From contig NZ_JACYXK010000022.1 in the NCBI RefSeq assembly GCF_014842975.1, forward strand, positions 54,773-118,772: a DNA stretch of 64,000 bases, written 5' to 3'. This document shows, one piece after another, positions 1-8,292 of the stretch (the stretch's first letter is position 1; the number at the start of each line of letters is the position of its first letter). The notes beneath the pieces are model-generated. The model was not told where the DNA came from and searched no databases. It saw only the letters and a list, made by a program, of their open reading frames with translations. Made by a program: the position numbers and the translations under genes. Source of the stretch: Rhodanobacter sp. DHB23. Its GTDB lineage: Bacteria; Pseudomonadota; Gammaproteobacteria; Xanthomonadales; Rhodanobacteraceae.

Positions 1-87
1 GGCCAGTGTGTCGCTGCCGTAGATGGTCGGCTCGCGTGCGCCCAGCAGGTTGAGATTGGGTCCGTGCAGAACCAGGATCTTGGCCAC
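1..87 (-). CDS. aroQ: 3-dehydroquinate dehydratase type II, 5' end only
   Basis: The first 29 codons are visible before the window edge. They read [14 protein letters not shown] followed by REPTIYGS, the N-terminal signature of type II dehydroquinases, which convert 3-dehydroquinate to 3-dehydroshikimate in the shikimate pathway. The start is a GTG at 87–85, chosen because the conserved sequence begins at once after it and a GAAGG ribosome site lies a few bases upstream. It follows dsbD and tlpA on the same strand, but a 325-bp spacer holding a repeat array separates it from tlpA, so it may have its own promoter. The rest of the gene is outside the window. Confidence 0.85.
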   Translation of the reverse strand, partial: MAKILVLHGPNLNLLGAREPTIYGSDTLA

Positions 88-221
88 GCCATGCCTTCGA
101 CGACGTCCGGACGACCCGGAACGGGGCGCAGTGTGCGCGCTGTTGCCGATGTTGTCCAGTTCGGCGCAGATCGGCGATGTTCGATGGAGAAGCCGTGCGT
201 CGGCGTATGTGTGGGTGTGAC

Positions 222-417
222 TCTTGCGATCATCCCAGATCGCGGAGATCAAGCGGGTGACTGTTCATGACCGCACTTTTCATTAGTCCTTGCGATCATC
301 CGTGATCGCGAAGATCACACGGGCGGCCATCCGTGGCCGCACTTTTCACTTGGCTCTTGCGATCATCCCTGATCGCGAAGATCACATGGGCGGCCATCCA
401 TGGCCGCACTTTTTACA
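222..417 (-). repeat. Tandem array of about 66-bp units with GGA-loop hairpins
   Basis: Three units with a 66–67 bp period. Each has two palindromes. In units 2 and 3 they are GCGATCATCCGTGATCGC (292–309), GCGGCCATCCGTGGCCGC (323–340), GCGATCATCCCTGATCGC (359–376) and GCGGCCATCCATGGCCGC (390–407). Unit 1 (226–243 and on) is degenerate. Arms are 7 bp and perfect; the loop is TCCN here and NGGA on the minus strand, which is the sense strand of dsbD–tlpA–aroQ. The array abuts the tlpA stop codon, so a read-through transcript would carry at least four GGA-loop hairpins. The rest of the 88–412 spacer shows no gene. Function is not established. Confidence 0.85.
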
Positions 418-940
418 TAAGCCATCGATCGAGCGTGGTGGCGTCCAGCGGGCCGCGGTGCGTGGCGATCACGCGCCCATCGGTGTCGATCAGCACGCTG
501 TACGGGAGTATCTCGTCGCCATCACCCCACAACAGCGACGTGCTTGGAGACGCCATGCGGCCGAGCAGGATGGGGTAATGCACGGGATGATCGGCCAGAA
601 AGGTACGAACACGTGCGGGATCATCCATCGCGATTCCGAGCACGATACTGCCGTTTTCGCCGAACTTGGCTTGGGCGCGATCCAGCGCGGGCAGTTCGTC
701 CAGACAGGGTCCGCACCAGCTTGCCCAGAAATTCAGCAGCACGCGACGGCCGCGGTAATCCGCCAGGCCATGCGTGCGGCCTTGCAGGTCCGGCAATTCA
801 AGGAGGGGTGCTGGCTCACCAACCTGTGCCACCGTCACCCCGGCCGGCACATGCGCCAGCCGGCTCTCGTGTTGCAACCAGCCGCCCAGTGTCGCGGCCA
901 GCACCGCCGCGACCAGGATGACGAGGTTGTCGCGGCTCAA
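413..940 (-). CDS. TlpA/ResA-type membrane-anchored thioredoxin
   Basis: A 175-residue thiol:disulfide oxidoreductase. Residues 1–20 form an uncleaved anchor or signal segment, and a thioredoxin fold with WCGPC at 75–79 faces the periplasm. Such proteins reduce periplasmic disulfides, for example in cytochrome c maturation, with electrons often supplied by DsbD. The start is TTG at 940, and its bases overlap the dsbD TGA stop (TTGA), which implies translational coupling. That supports DsbD and this protein working as donor and acceptor; the specific client is unknown. The stop codon overlaps the end of a repeat array. Confidence 0.85.
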   Translation of the reverse strand: MSRDNLVILVAAVLAATLGGWLQHESRLAHVPAGVTVAQVGEPAPLLELPDLQGRTHGLADYRGRRVLLNFWASWCGPCLDELPALDRAQAKFGENGSIVLGIAMDDPARVRTFLADHPVHYPILLGRMASPSTSLLWGDGDEILPYSVLIDTDGRVIATHRGPLDATTLDRWLM

Positions 941-3126
941 TGCGCCGCCTCATCCAGCGCCCGCTCCACCAGTGCCGTGGTCAGTACCGTGGGCAGTTGG
1001 CGGCCCTCGCCACCGCCCTTCGGGAACACCACGTACAGCGGCACGCCCGGCGAGTGGTAGTGCTGCAGGAAGGCGGTGATCGCCGGATCCTCGTTGGTCC
1101 AGTCGCCCTTCATGTAGACCGCGCCGTCGCGCTTGAGCGCGTCATGGAAGGCGGCGCCATCCAGCACGGCGTGCTCGTTGGCCTTGCAGGTGATGCACCA
1201 GTCGGCGGTCATGTCCACGAACACGGGCGTGTTGGCGGCGCGCAGTTCGGCGAGCTTCGCCGGGCTGTACGGCACGGTGCCTTCTTGCGCCGTCGCGGTG
1301 TTCACCGTGGCCGGCAACTGTGCCAGCAGGTACAGCGGCGCCAGCGTGGCCAGTGCCAGCAGCGCGGTCAGTACGTGGTGCAGCGGGCTGCGGCCACGGC
1401 TGCGCTCGAACCACCACAGCGCCAGCGCCAGCAGCACCAGTGCTACCAGCAGCAGGCCCACCGCATCGGCGCCGCGCTGGTTGGCCAGCACCCAGGCCAG
1501 CCAGGCCGCCGTGAGATACATCGGGAACGCCAGCACCTGCTTCAGCGTTTCCATCCAGCGCCCGGGTTTCGGCAGCCAGCGCGCCAGCGCGGGGACATAG
1601 GCGATGGCGAGGAAGGGCAAGGCCAGGCCCACGCCCAGCATGATGAAGACCAGCAACGCGTGCACGGCCGGCGCGGCGAAGGCATAGGCCAGCGCGCCGC
1701 CCATGAAGGGGGCGGTGCAGGGGCTGGCCACCACGACGGCGAGCACGCCGGTGAAGAAGTCGCCGGCCACGCCGCCGCGATTGGCCAGCGAGCTGCCGGC
1801 GTTGCCCAGCGAGGCGCCGAACTGCACCACGCCAGACATCGACAGGCCCAGCGCGAAGATCACGCAGGCCAGCACCGCCACCAGCAGCGGCTGCTGCAAC
1901 TGCGTGCCCCAGCCCAGCGCATGGCCGGCCGAACGCAACGCGAGGATACCGATACCCAGCGCCAGGAAGCTCGCCAGCACGCCGGCGGTATAGGCCAGCG
2001 CATGGAGGCGCCGGCGCGCGGGGTTCTCGCCGCTTTCCAGCAGGCTAACCGCCTTCAGCGAGAGCACCGGCAGCACGCAGGGCATCAGGTTGAGGATCAG
2101 CCCGCCGCCCAGCGCCAGCAGCAACGCGGCGAGCAGGCTGGTCTGCAGCGGGCCGGTGGGCGTGGCCGCGCCCGTGCCCGATGCGACAACGCCTTGGGCC
2201 GCCGCGCCGCCGGCGAGATCGATGATGGCGTCGCGCGTCATCGGCGGGTAGCACACGCCGCCGTCCTTGCAGCCGAGGAAGCTTGCTTCCAGCGTCACTT
2301 GCCGGCGGCCCGCGGTGTTGCCTTCGATCGCGACGGGCAGTTCGAGATCGCCGAAGTACACCGTCACCGTGCCGAACTGCGCATCCGGATGCTGCACGCC
2401 ACCCGCCGGCCACGCGGGTGCGCCGAGCTTCAGGCCATCGGCATCCTTCAGCTTGAGCGTGATGTGGTTGCGATAGACGTAGTAGTCCTTCGGCATCGTC
2501 CAGCGCAGCAGCAGGTGCTGTGCGTCCTGTGCGAGCGCGGAGAACTGGAAGGCCTGCTCCTGCGGCAACGGCTCGGACGATGCGCTGTTTCCGCTACCGC
2601 CCAACTGCTGCAACGCATTGCCCAGGTTGTTGCCTGCAGCGGGCGTTGCGGCGGCGGCAGGCAGCGGCAGGTCGAGCTGTTCGGTATGCGGCGGATAGCA
2701 GATCTTCGGCTCCACCTCGTGGCAGCCCTGGTACTGCACGCTGAGCACGGGATGCGTGGTGCCGGGCGCCACGGTGTAGGGAATGCTGGCGTCGACGGAG
2801 TGGTGGTAGGTCTCGACCGGGCCGAGGTAGGGATCGACGTGTTTCTCGCCGGCCGGCAGTTGCGCCTCGCCCAGCGTGACGCCGGGGCCGGCGGTGAACT
2901 TCATGCGGCCACGGTAGAGGTAGTAGTCCTGCGCGATCACCCAGTGCAGCTTGAGCGTGCCTGGCGTGCCGGCATCGGCACTGAGCTTGTAGGCCTCGGT
3001 CACCGGCAGGATGTTGTCGTCCTGCGTCTGGGCGAACGCGGCGGGTGCCAGCAGGCAGCACAGGCCAAGCAGCAGGAAGGCCAGTCCGGGCAGGCGGGCG
3101 GCCACACGGCCGGTGATGAGGCGCAT
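937..3126 (-). CDS. dsbD: Thiol:disulfide interchange protein DsbD with two alpha domains
   Basis: A 729-residue inner-membrane protein that carries electrons from cytoplasmic thioredoxin to periplasmic thiol proteins. The start at 3126 is chosen because MRLITGRV leads into a good signal peptide ending near AFAQ; an upstream ATG at 3168 adds 14 unlikely residues. Order of parts: signal peptide; a DsbD-alpha domain (QGCHEVEPKICYPP); a second, similar DsbD-alpha domain (LGCKDGGVCYPPM); a multi-span membrane domain with NLMPCVLP and ASPCTAPFMG; a C-terminal thioredoxin domain with ADWCITCK. E. coli DsbD has only one alpha domain and is about 150 residues shorter. It is coupled to the downstream TlpA-like gene. 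Confidence 0.93.
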   Translation of the reverse strand: MRLITGRVAARLPGLAFLLLGLCCLLAPAAFAQTQDDNILPVTEAYKLSADAGTPGTLKLHWVIAQDYYLYRGRMKFTAGPGVTLGEAQLPAGEKHVDPYLGPVETYHHSVDASIPYTVAPGTTHPVLSVQYQGCHEVEPKICYPPHTEQLDLPLPAAAATPAAGNNLGNALQQLGGSGNSASSEPLPQEQAFQFSALAQDAQHLLLRWTMPKDYYVYRNHITLKLKDADGLKLGAPAWPAGGVQHPDAQFGTVTVYFGDLELPVAIEGNTAGRRQVTLEASFLGCKDGGVCYPPMTRDAIIDLAGGAAAQGVVASGTGAATPTGPLQTSLLAALLLALGGGLILNLMPCVLPVLSLKAVSLLESGENPARRRLHALAYTAGVLASFLALGIGILALRSAGHALGWGTQLQQPLLVAVLACVIFALGLSMSGVVQFGASLGNAGSSLANRGGVAGDFFTGVLAVVVASPCTAPFMGGALAYAFAAPAVHALLVFIMLGVGLALPFLAIAYVPALARWLPKPGRWMETLKQVLAFPMYLTAAWLAWVLANQRGADAVGLLLVALVLLALALWWFERSRGRSPLHHVLTALLALATLAPLYLLAQLPATVNTATAQEGTVPYSPAKLAELRAANTPVFVDMTADWCITCKANEHAVLDGAAFHDALKRDGAVYMKGDWTNEDPAITAFLQHYHSPGVPLYVVFPKGGGEGRQLPTVLTTALVERALDEAAH

Positions 3127-3196
3127 CGCGGTTCCAGTGGTGCAGCGGGGAAAGCCATTATGGATCATGCTGCACTGGCTTCCGTGTGCTGCGGCT

Positions 3197-4093
3197 TCAT
3201 GTTTCTCCGGTCGCCAGCGACGGTGCCTTGCGGCGCGCGTGGATCAGGCCGGTGGTGAGCGCCGTGCCCAGCAGGATCACCGCGCAACCGCCGAGCATGC
3301 GCGCACTCACCGGCTCGCCCAACAGCAATGCCCCCCAAAGCACGCCGAAGGCCGGTATCAGGTAGGGGATCACCATGATCCGAGCCGCGCCGACCCGCGC
3401 CAGCACCTGGAAGAACAGTACGTAGGCCAGCGCCGTGCACAGCACGGCCAGCCCCGCTGCCGCCAGCCAGGCCTGCGGCGGCGGGGTCTGCGCCGGCCAG
3501 AACAGCAGGGTCGGCGGCAACAGCAGCAGCGCGGCGACCATATGGCTGCCGACCGTCACCACCAGCGGCGTCACGTGGGCCAGGCGCAGGTGCGTGTAGT
3601 GCACCACGTAGCCGTACAGCGCGGTGGCGGTCACGCCGGCGAGCAGTGCCAAACCGGCGCCCGGCCCCAGTGCGAGACTGCCTTCGGCCAGCCAGACCAC
3701 ACCGGCAAAGCCGACCACCAAGCCGGCACTGCGCCAGGCATCCAGCCGCTGGCCCAGCCAGAGCCAGCCGACCAGGGCGGCGAACATCGGCGTTATGCCG
3801 TCGATGATCGAAGCCAGTCCGGCTGGCAGGCTGCGCGAGGCAAAGGTGAACAGCGCGAAGGGCAGCGCCGAATTGGTCAATCCGACCACGGCGATCGGCC
3901 ACCAGTGCGCGCGCCATTCGGCCCGGCGCTGGCGCGAGGCCAGCAGCGGCAGGAAGCAGAGTGCCGCGCCGATCGCGCGCAGGCCGGCCAGCGGCAGCGC
4001 GCCGAAGGCACCGGCGCCCATCCGCATGAACAGGAACGAGCCGCCCCACAGGGCGCCCAGCGACAGCAGCACGGCGTAGTCGGTCTTCTTCAT
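3197..4093 (-). CDS. EamA/DMT-family transporter
   Basis: A 298-residue protein with about ten hydrophobic segments in two similar halves, the layout of the drug/metabolite transporter (EamA, RhaT-like) superfamily of small-molecule exporters. The N-terminal LGALWGGSFLFMRMG and the pattern TALYGYVVHYTHLRL are typical. The start MKKTDYAVLL at 4093 is preferred over an ATG 111 bp upstream, which adds a polar stretch unlike the family. It lies 85 bp after cutA and 70 bp before dsbD on the same strand, so it may share their transcript. The substrate cannot be inferred. Confidence 0.82.
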   Translation of the reverse strand: MKKTDYAVLLSLGALWGGSFLFMRMGAGAFGALPLAGLRAIGAALCFLPLLASRQRRAEWRAHWWPIAVVGLTNSALPFALFTFASRSLPAGLASIIDGITPMFAALVGWLWLGQRLDAWRSAGLVVGFAGVVWLAEGSLALGPGAGLALLAGVTATALYGYVVHYTHLRLAHVTPLVVTVGSHMVAALLLLPPTLLFWPAQTPPPQAWLAAAGLAVLCTALAYVLFFQVLARVGAARIMVIPYLIPAFGVLWGALLLGEPVSARMLGGCAVILLGTALTTGLIHARRKAPSLATGET

Positions 4094-4178
4094 CTTGATT
4101 GGGGCGGCAACGGGAGCACACAGTTTGCCGCGGTGCCACTGACAAGGGCTGTCAGCAGTCTTCGGCCGCGCCGCGCAC

Positions 4179-4481
4179 TCAGTCCAGATAGGCCGCATGC
4201 CCATGCTCGATCGGCAGCGCGATCAGCTCGGGCAGTTCATAGGGGTGCAGTTCCAGCAGGCGCGCCTTGAGCACCTCGAAGCGTGGGGTCGTGGTCTTGA
4301 TCAGCAGCAGCTCCTCGCCCTCGGCATGCACTTCCCCCTGCCAGCGATAGGTGGAAAGCACGCCCGGCAGGCGGTTGACGCAGGCAGCGAGTCGTTCTCC
4401 TACCAACGTTTCGGCCAGCTTTTGCGCGCTGGCGGCGTCAGGGCAGGTGCACAGGCACAGCAGGATGGCGGGGGTGGACAT
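4179..4481 (-). CDS. cutA: Divalent-cation tolerance protein CutA
   Basis: A 100-residue cytoplasmic protein. ERLAACVNRLPGVLSTYRW matches the CutA1 core, and the KTTTPRFEVL and HPYELPELIALP blocks are also conserved. CutA forms very stable PII-like trimers; a role in copper tolerance was proposed in E. coli, but the biochemical function is unclear. The start at 4481 (MSTPAILLCL) is where family similarity begins; longer frames upstream are not supported. It is divergent from groES and heads a minus-strand run with the EamA transporter and dsbD; the cutA–dsbD neighbourhood is also known in enterobacteria. Confidence 0.9.
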   Translation of the reverse strand: MSTPAILLCLCTCPDAASAQKLAETLVGERLAACVNRLPGVLSTYRWQGEVHAEGEELLLIKTTTPRFEVLKARLLELHPYELPELIALPIEHGHAAYLD

Positions 4482-4629
4482 GGCGGCGACGACCGGATTG
4501 GGCGATCCACGGTAGCAGAGGCCTCTTGAAAGCCTCTCCCGCCGGATCCATCCGCCGCTCCGGGCTGGCCCCGAACCCGCCGGACCGGGCTCGTCGTCAC
4601 TTGCAGTCGGGGGCCTTGAATCGCCAGAA

Positions 4630-4656
4630 TTGGCACTCATCTTTGCCGAGTGCTAA
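4630..4656 (+). promoter_or_regulatory. CIRCE operator for HrcA
   Basis: TTGGCACTC, a 9-bp spacer, then GAGTGCTAA. This matches the CIRCE consensus TTAGCACTC-N9-GAGTGCTAA with one change in the left arm. CIRCE is the DNA site of the heat-shock repressor HrcA. It lies 66 bp upstream of the groES start, so groESL is very probably HrcA-repressed. A CTTGAA at 4615–4620 might be part of a heat-shock sigma promoter, but no clear −10 partner is visible. Confidence 0.92.
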
Positions 4657-4721
4657 CAGCGGCCCGCGCGCCGGCCTGTCAGCCCTCGACCTTTTTCATC
4701 ACCGAAGCTTGGGAGCCACCC

Positions 4722-5015
4722 ATGAGCAAACTGCGTCCGCTGCACGACCGCGTCATCGTCAAGCGCCTGGAAGAGGAGCGCGTCTCCGCCGGCGGCATCG
4801 TCATCCCCGACAGCGCCACCGAGAAGCCCACCCGCGGCAAGGTGATCGCCGCCGGTACCGGCCGCATCCTGGAAGACGGCAACGTCCGCCCGATGTCGCT
4901 GAAGGAAGGCGACGTGGTGCTGTTCGGCAAGTACGCCGGCCAGGAAATCAAGATCGACGGCGAAGAGCTGGTCTTCCTGAAGGAAGACGACATCGTGGCG
5001 GTGATCGAGGGCTGA
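4722..5015 (+). CDS. groES: Co-chaperonin GroES
   Basis: A 97-residue co-chaperonin. It contains [12 protein letters not shown], the mobile loop around [16 protein letters not shown] and the C-terminal DDIVAVIEG, all diagnostic. A GroES heptamer caps the GroEL folding chamber. The start at 4722 has a GGGAG ribosome site; an in-frame ATG at 4650 lies inside the CIRCE site and is rejected. It is 102 bp upstream of groEL and under the CIRCE operator. Confidence 0.97.
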   Translation: MSKLRPLHDRVIVKRLEEERVSAGGIVIPDSATEKPTRGKVIAAGTGRILEDGNVRPMSLKEGDVVLFGKYAGQEIKIDGEELVFLKEDDIVAVIEG

Positions 5016-5105
5016 GCGCGCCACCCGCGCCCGCCCGTCGCCGGAAGCTTGCTCCGGCAATGCTTTCGAAACGACAGACCCCTTTCCTTATTTCAAAATT
5101 TTTGA

Positions 5106-6761
<1,656 letters not shown>

Positions 6762-6787
6762 TCCGGCCCACCGCTGCACGCAAGTCG

Positions 6788-6815
6788 AAAAACCCCGCCA
6801 TGGCGGGGTTTTTCT
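6788..6815 (+). terminator. Rho-independent terminator of groESL
   Basis: AACCCCGCC pairs with GGCGGGGTT around a very small loop, followed by a T-run (TTTTTCTTT). It sits just after the groEL stop. Confidence 0.9.
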
Positions 6816-6856
6816 TTGGCTGCGTTGTCGTTATCTCAGTGCAGACGTCTGCAGCA

Positions 6857-7333
6857 TCACTGCCACTTTTCCATCTCGTCTACGATGATGTATTCGAGTT
6901 GCTCTTCAGGGCTCACGCCGGTTCCGTTCAAGAGTTCTTCTGCCCATTCGCGACCAAACCTTTCGGTGATGTCGTAGAGCCAAACACCACTGAATTCCTC
7001 CGCATCCATGCGGCGCCAACGCTCGGATAGCATCGGTGCGTGACGGATCACTTCGTCGATGAAGCCCATGTAGCCATCGTATGCATCAAGGGACTCGCCA
7101 TGATGCTCCTTGAGAGTATCGGCGGCTCCCAATGCGAGGAAGGCGATTTCCTCGGCAAGGGATTCATCGAACTTGGCGGAGCTTGCTGCCTCGCGCTTTT
7201 CCAGCTTCGCTAGTGCGTCGGCAGGTGTCGTTCCGAAGGCGTATTCCTCGCCATCACCTCTTTCAGCGTAGTAGTGGGCGCTCGCCGCAGCACGCCAGTT
7301 TGGGCCGACAGGGCCAATGGTGATGTTCTTCAT
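6857..7333 (-). CDS. Hypothetical protein coupled to an HNH nuclease
   Basis: A 158-residue soluble, acidic protein that I do not recognise. It has no signal peptide or membrane segment; the middle (residues 50–110) looks helical and the C terminus (EEQLEYIIVDEMEKW) is strongly acidic. Its ATG overlaps the stop of the upstream HNH gene by ATGA, so the two are translated as a unit. An acidic small partner of a nuclease might be an inhibitor or specificity factor, but this is only inference. It converges with groEL at the groESL terminator. Confidence 0.65.
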   Translation of the reverse strand: MKNITIGPVGPNWRAAASAHYYAERGDGEEYAFGTTPADALAKLEKREAASSAKFDESLAEEIAFLALGAADTLKEHHGESLDAYDGYMGFIDEVIRHAPMLSERWRRMDAEEFSGVWLYDITERFGREWAEELLNGTGVSPEEQLEYIIVDEMEKWQ

Positions 7334-8151
7334 GTCTGGCCTCCCAGCATGGTTGCTCGGTGACTGTGGGTGAAAGCAGGGTCTGGCCTGAACCGTTCCG
7401 GCAATTCGATCGGACGGCCATCGAGTGGCCAGAACACTTCCTGTAGGAACGCATCCTTGCTTGCCTTCAGTTGGTCGGACAGCACGATTCGGTTTTCGTC
7501 GGTTAGCGAGAACAGGTGTTGGTCGAACGCCTTGTCGTGGATCGCCGAGAGGCATAGCCCGTTGCTGGGATTCAAGCGATTCGCCTTGTCCTCGCGCCAC
7601 GGCACGATGTGGCTGGCGACGAGCAGGCGCGTGTTGCTGACACCCGAGATGCAGCATCGTCCGCGATAGCTGGCGAGCACGGCGCGGCGGAAGAAGTTTT
7701 GCTTGATGCGCTGCTGCACGAGGGCTTGTCGAGTAGCGCCGGTGTAGTCGTCGAGCGCGAAAGCGTCGTCGGCTTCGCGAGGAGCCTCGCTGTGCAAGCC
7801 ATGTTCGCGCAACAGGTGCTGGCGGAGTTGTTCGCACTCGATGGCGAGGCGTTCCCAATCGGCGTGGAACTCATCCCAGATCTCGCGATCCAGCGTGGAT
7901 GCGCCGCTCAGTCCCTTGCGTCCCGTGCCGGTGATCGATGGGTCGAGGCTGGCGAAGTTGACCAGCTTCATCGCCAGCGCACTCGGCGTGCGACCGATCA
8001 GCTTGGCCAGTTCGATGATCTGCGGGTTCTTGCTGTGCAGCTTGCCGAATGGCGTCTGGCAGTAGTAGACGAACGCGAGCTTGAGTTGCTCGGGCGTCCA
8101 ATTGCCCTTGTTGGAAAACGCGCCGGGCGAAAACTTGATGGTGTCAGGCAT
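7330..8151 (-). CDS. HNH-family endonuclease
   Basis: A 273-residue protein. The N-terminal part (NWTPEQLKLAFVYYC, then LIGRTPSALAMKLVNFASLDP) resembles a domain common in standalone HNH proteins annotated as putative restriction endonucleases. The C-terminal nuclease motif reads GRCCISG, ASHIVPW, NPSNGLCLSAIHDKAFDQ, matching HNH_2 proteins. The start at 8151 (MPDTIKF) is the first residue of the conserved region; an ATG 36 bp upstream is possible. It is coupled to the following unknown gene. No methyltransferase is nearby, so a classical restriction–modification role is not supported by context. Confidence 0.78.
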   Translation of the reverse strand: MPDTIKFSPGAFSNKGNWTPEQLKLAFVYYCQTPFGKLHSKNPQIIELAKLIGRTPSALAMKLVNFASLDPSITGTGRKGLSGASTLDREIWDEFHADWERLAIECEQLRQHLLREHGLHSEAPREADDAFALDDYTGATRQALVQQRIKQNFFRRAVLASYRGRCCISGVSNTRLLVASHIVPWREDKANRLNPSNGLCLSAIHDKAFDQHLFSLTDENRIVLSDQLKASKDAFLQEVFWPLDGRPIELPERFRPDPAFTHSHRATMLGGQT

Positions 8152-8292
8152 GGCGACTTCCTTGGCAGCAAGCCTGCATCCTGGCACTTCGTGGTGTCGC
8201 CGACTACCTGGCGTGCGATGCGCCGGGTGTCGCCTGAATTCGCCGTGGATGGCCCCGGAACCCGTTCAATGCCGCCGCATCGCCGATGTGGC

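Noticed and set aside
222..417. Possible CRISPR array because of regular short repeats
   Set aside because: Units follow one another without unique spacers, the unit is internally palindromic twice, only three copies exist, and no cas gene is near.
290..1060. Long plus-strand open frame across the repeat array and tlpA
   Set aside because: It runs through the palindromic repeat and opposite the well-supported TlpA gene; the translation has no recognisable domain and is Arg/Gln/His-rich, as expected for the antisense of a GC-rich gene.
940..3258. A 772-codon plus-strand open frame opposite dsbD
   Set aside because: The antisense strand of a GC-rich gene with third-position bias stays open by default; the translation is Arg/Gln/His-rich and matches nothing.
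7330..8151. Classical restriction–modification system
   Set aside because: An HNH nuclease is present, but no methyltransferase or specificity gene is in the window.
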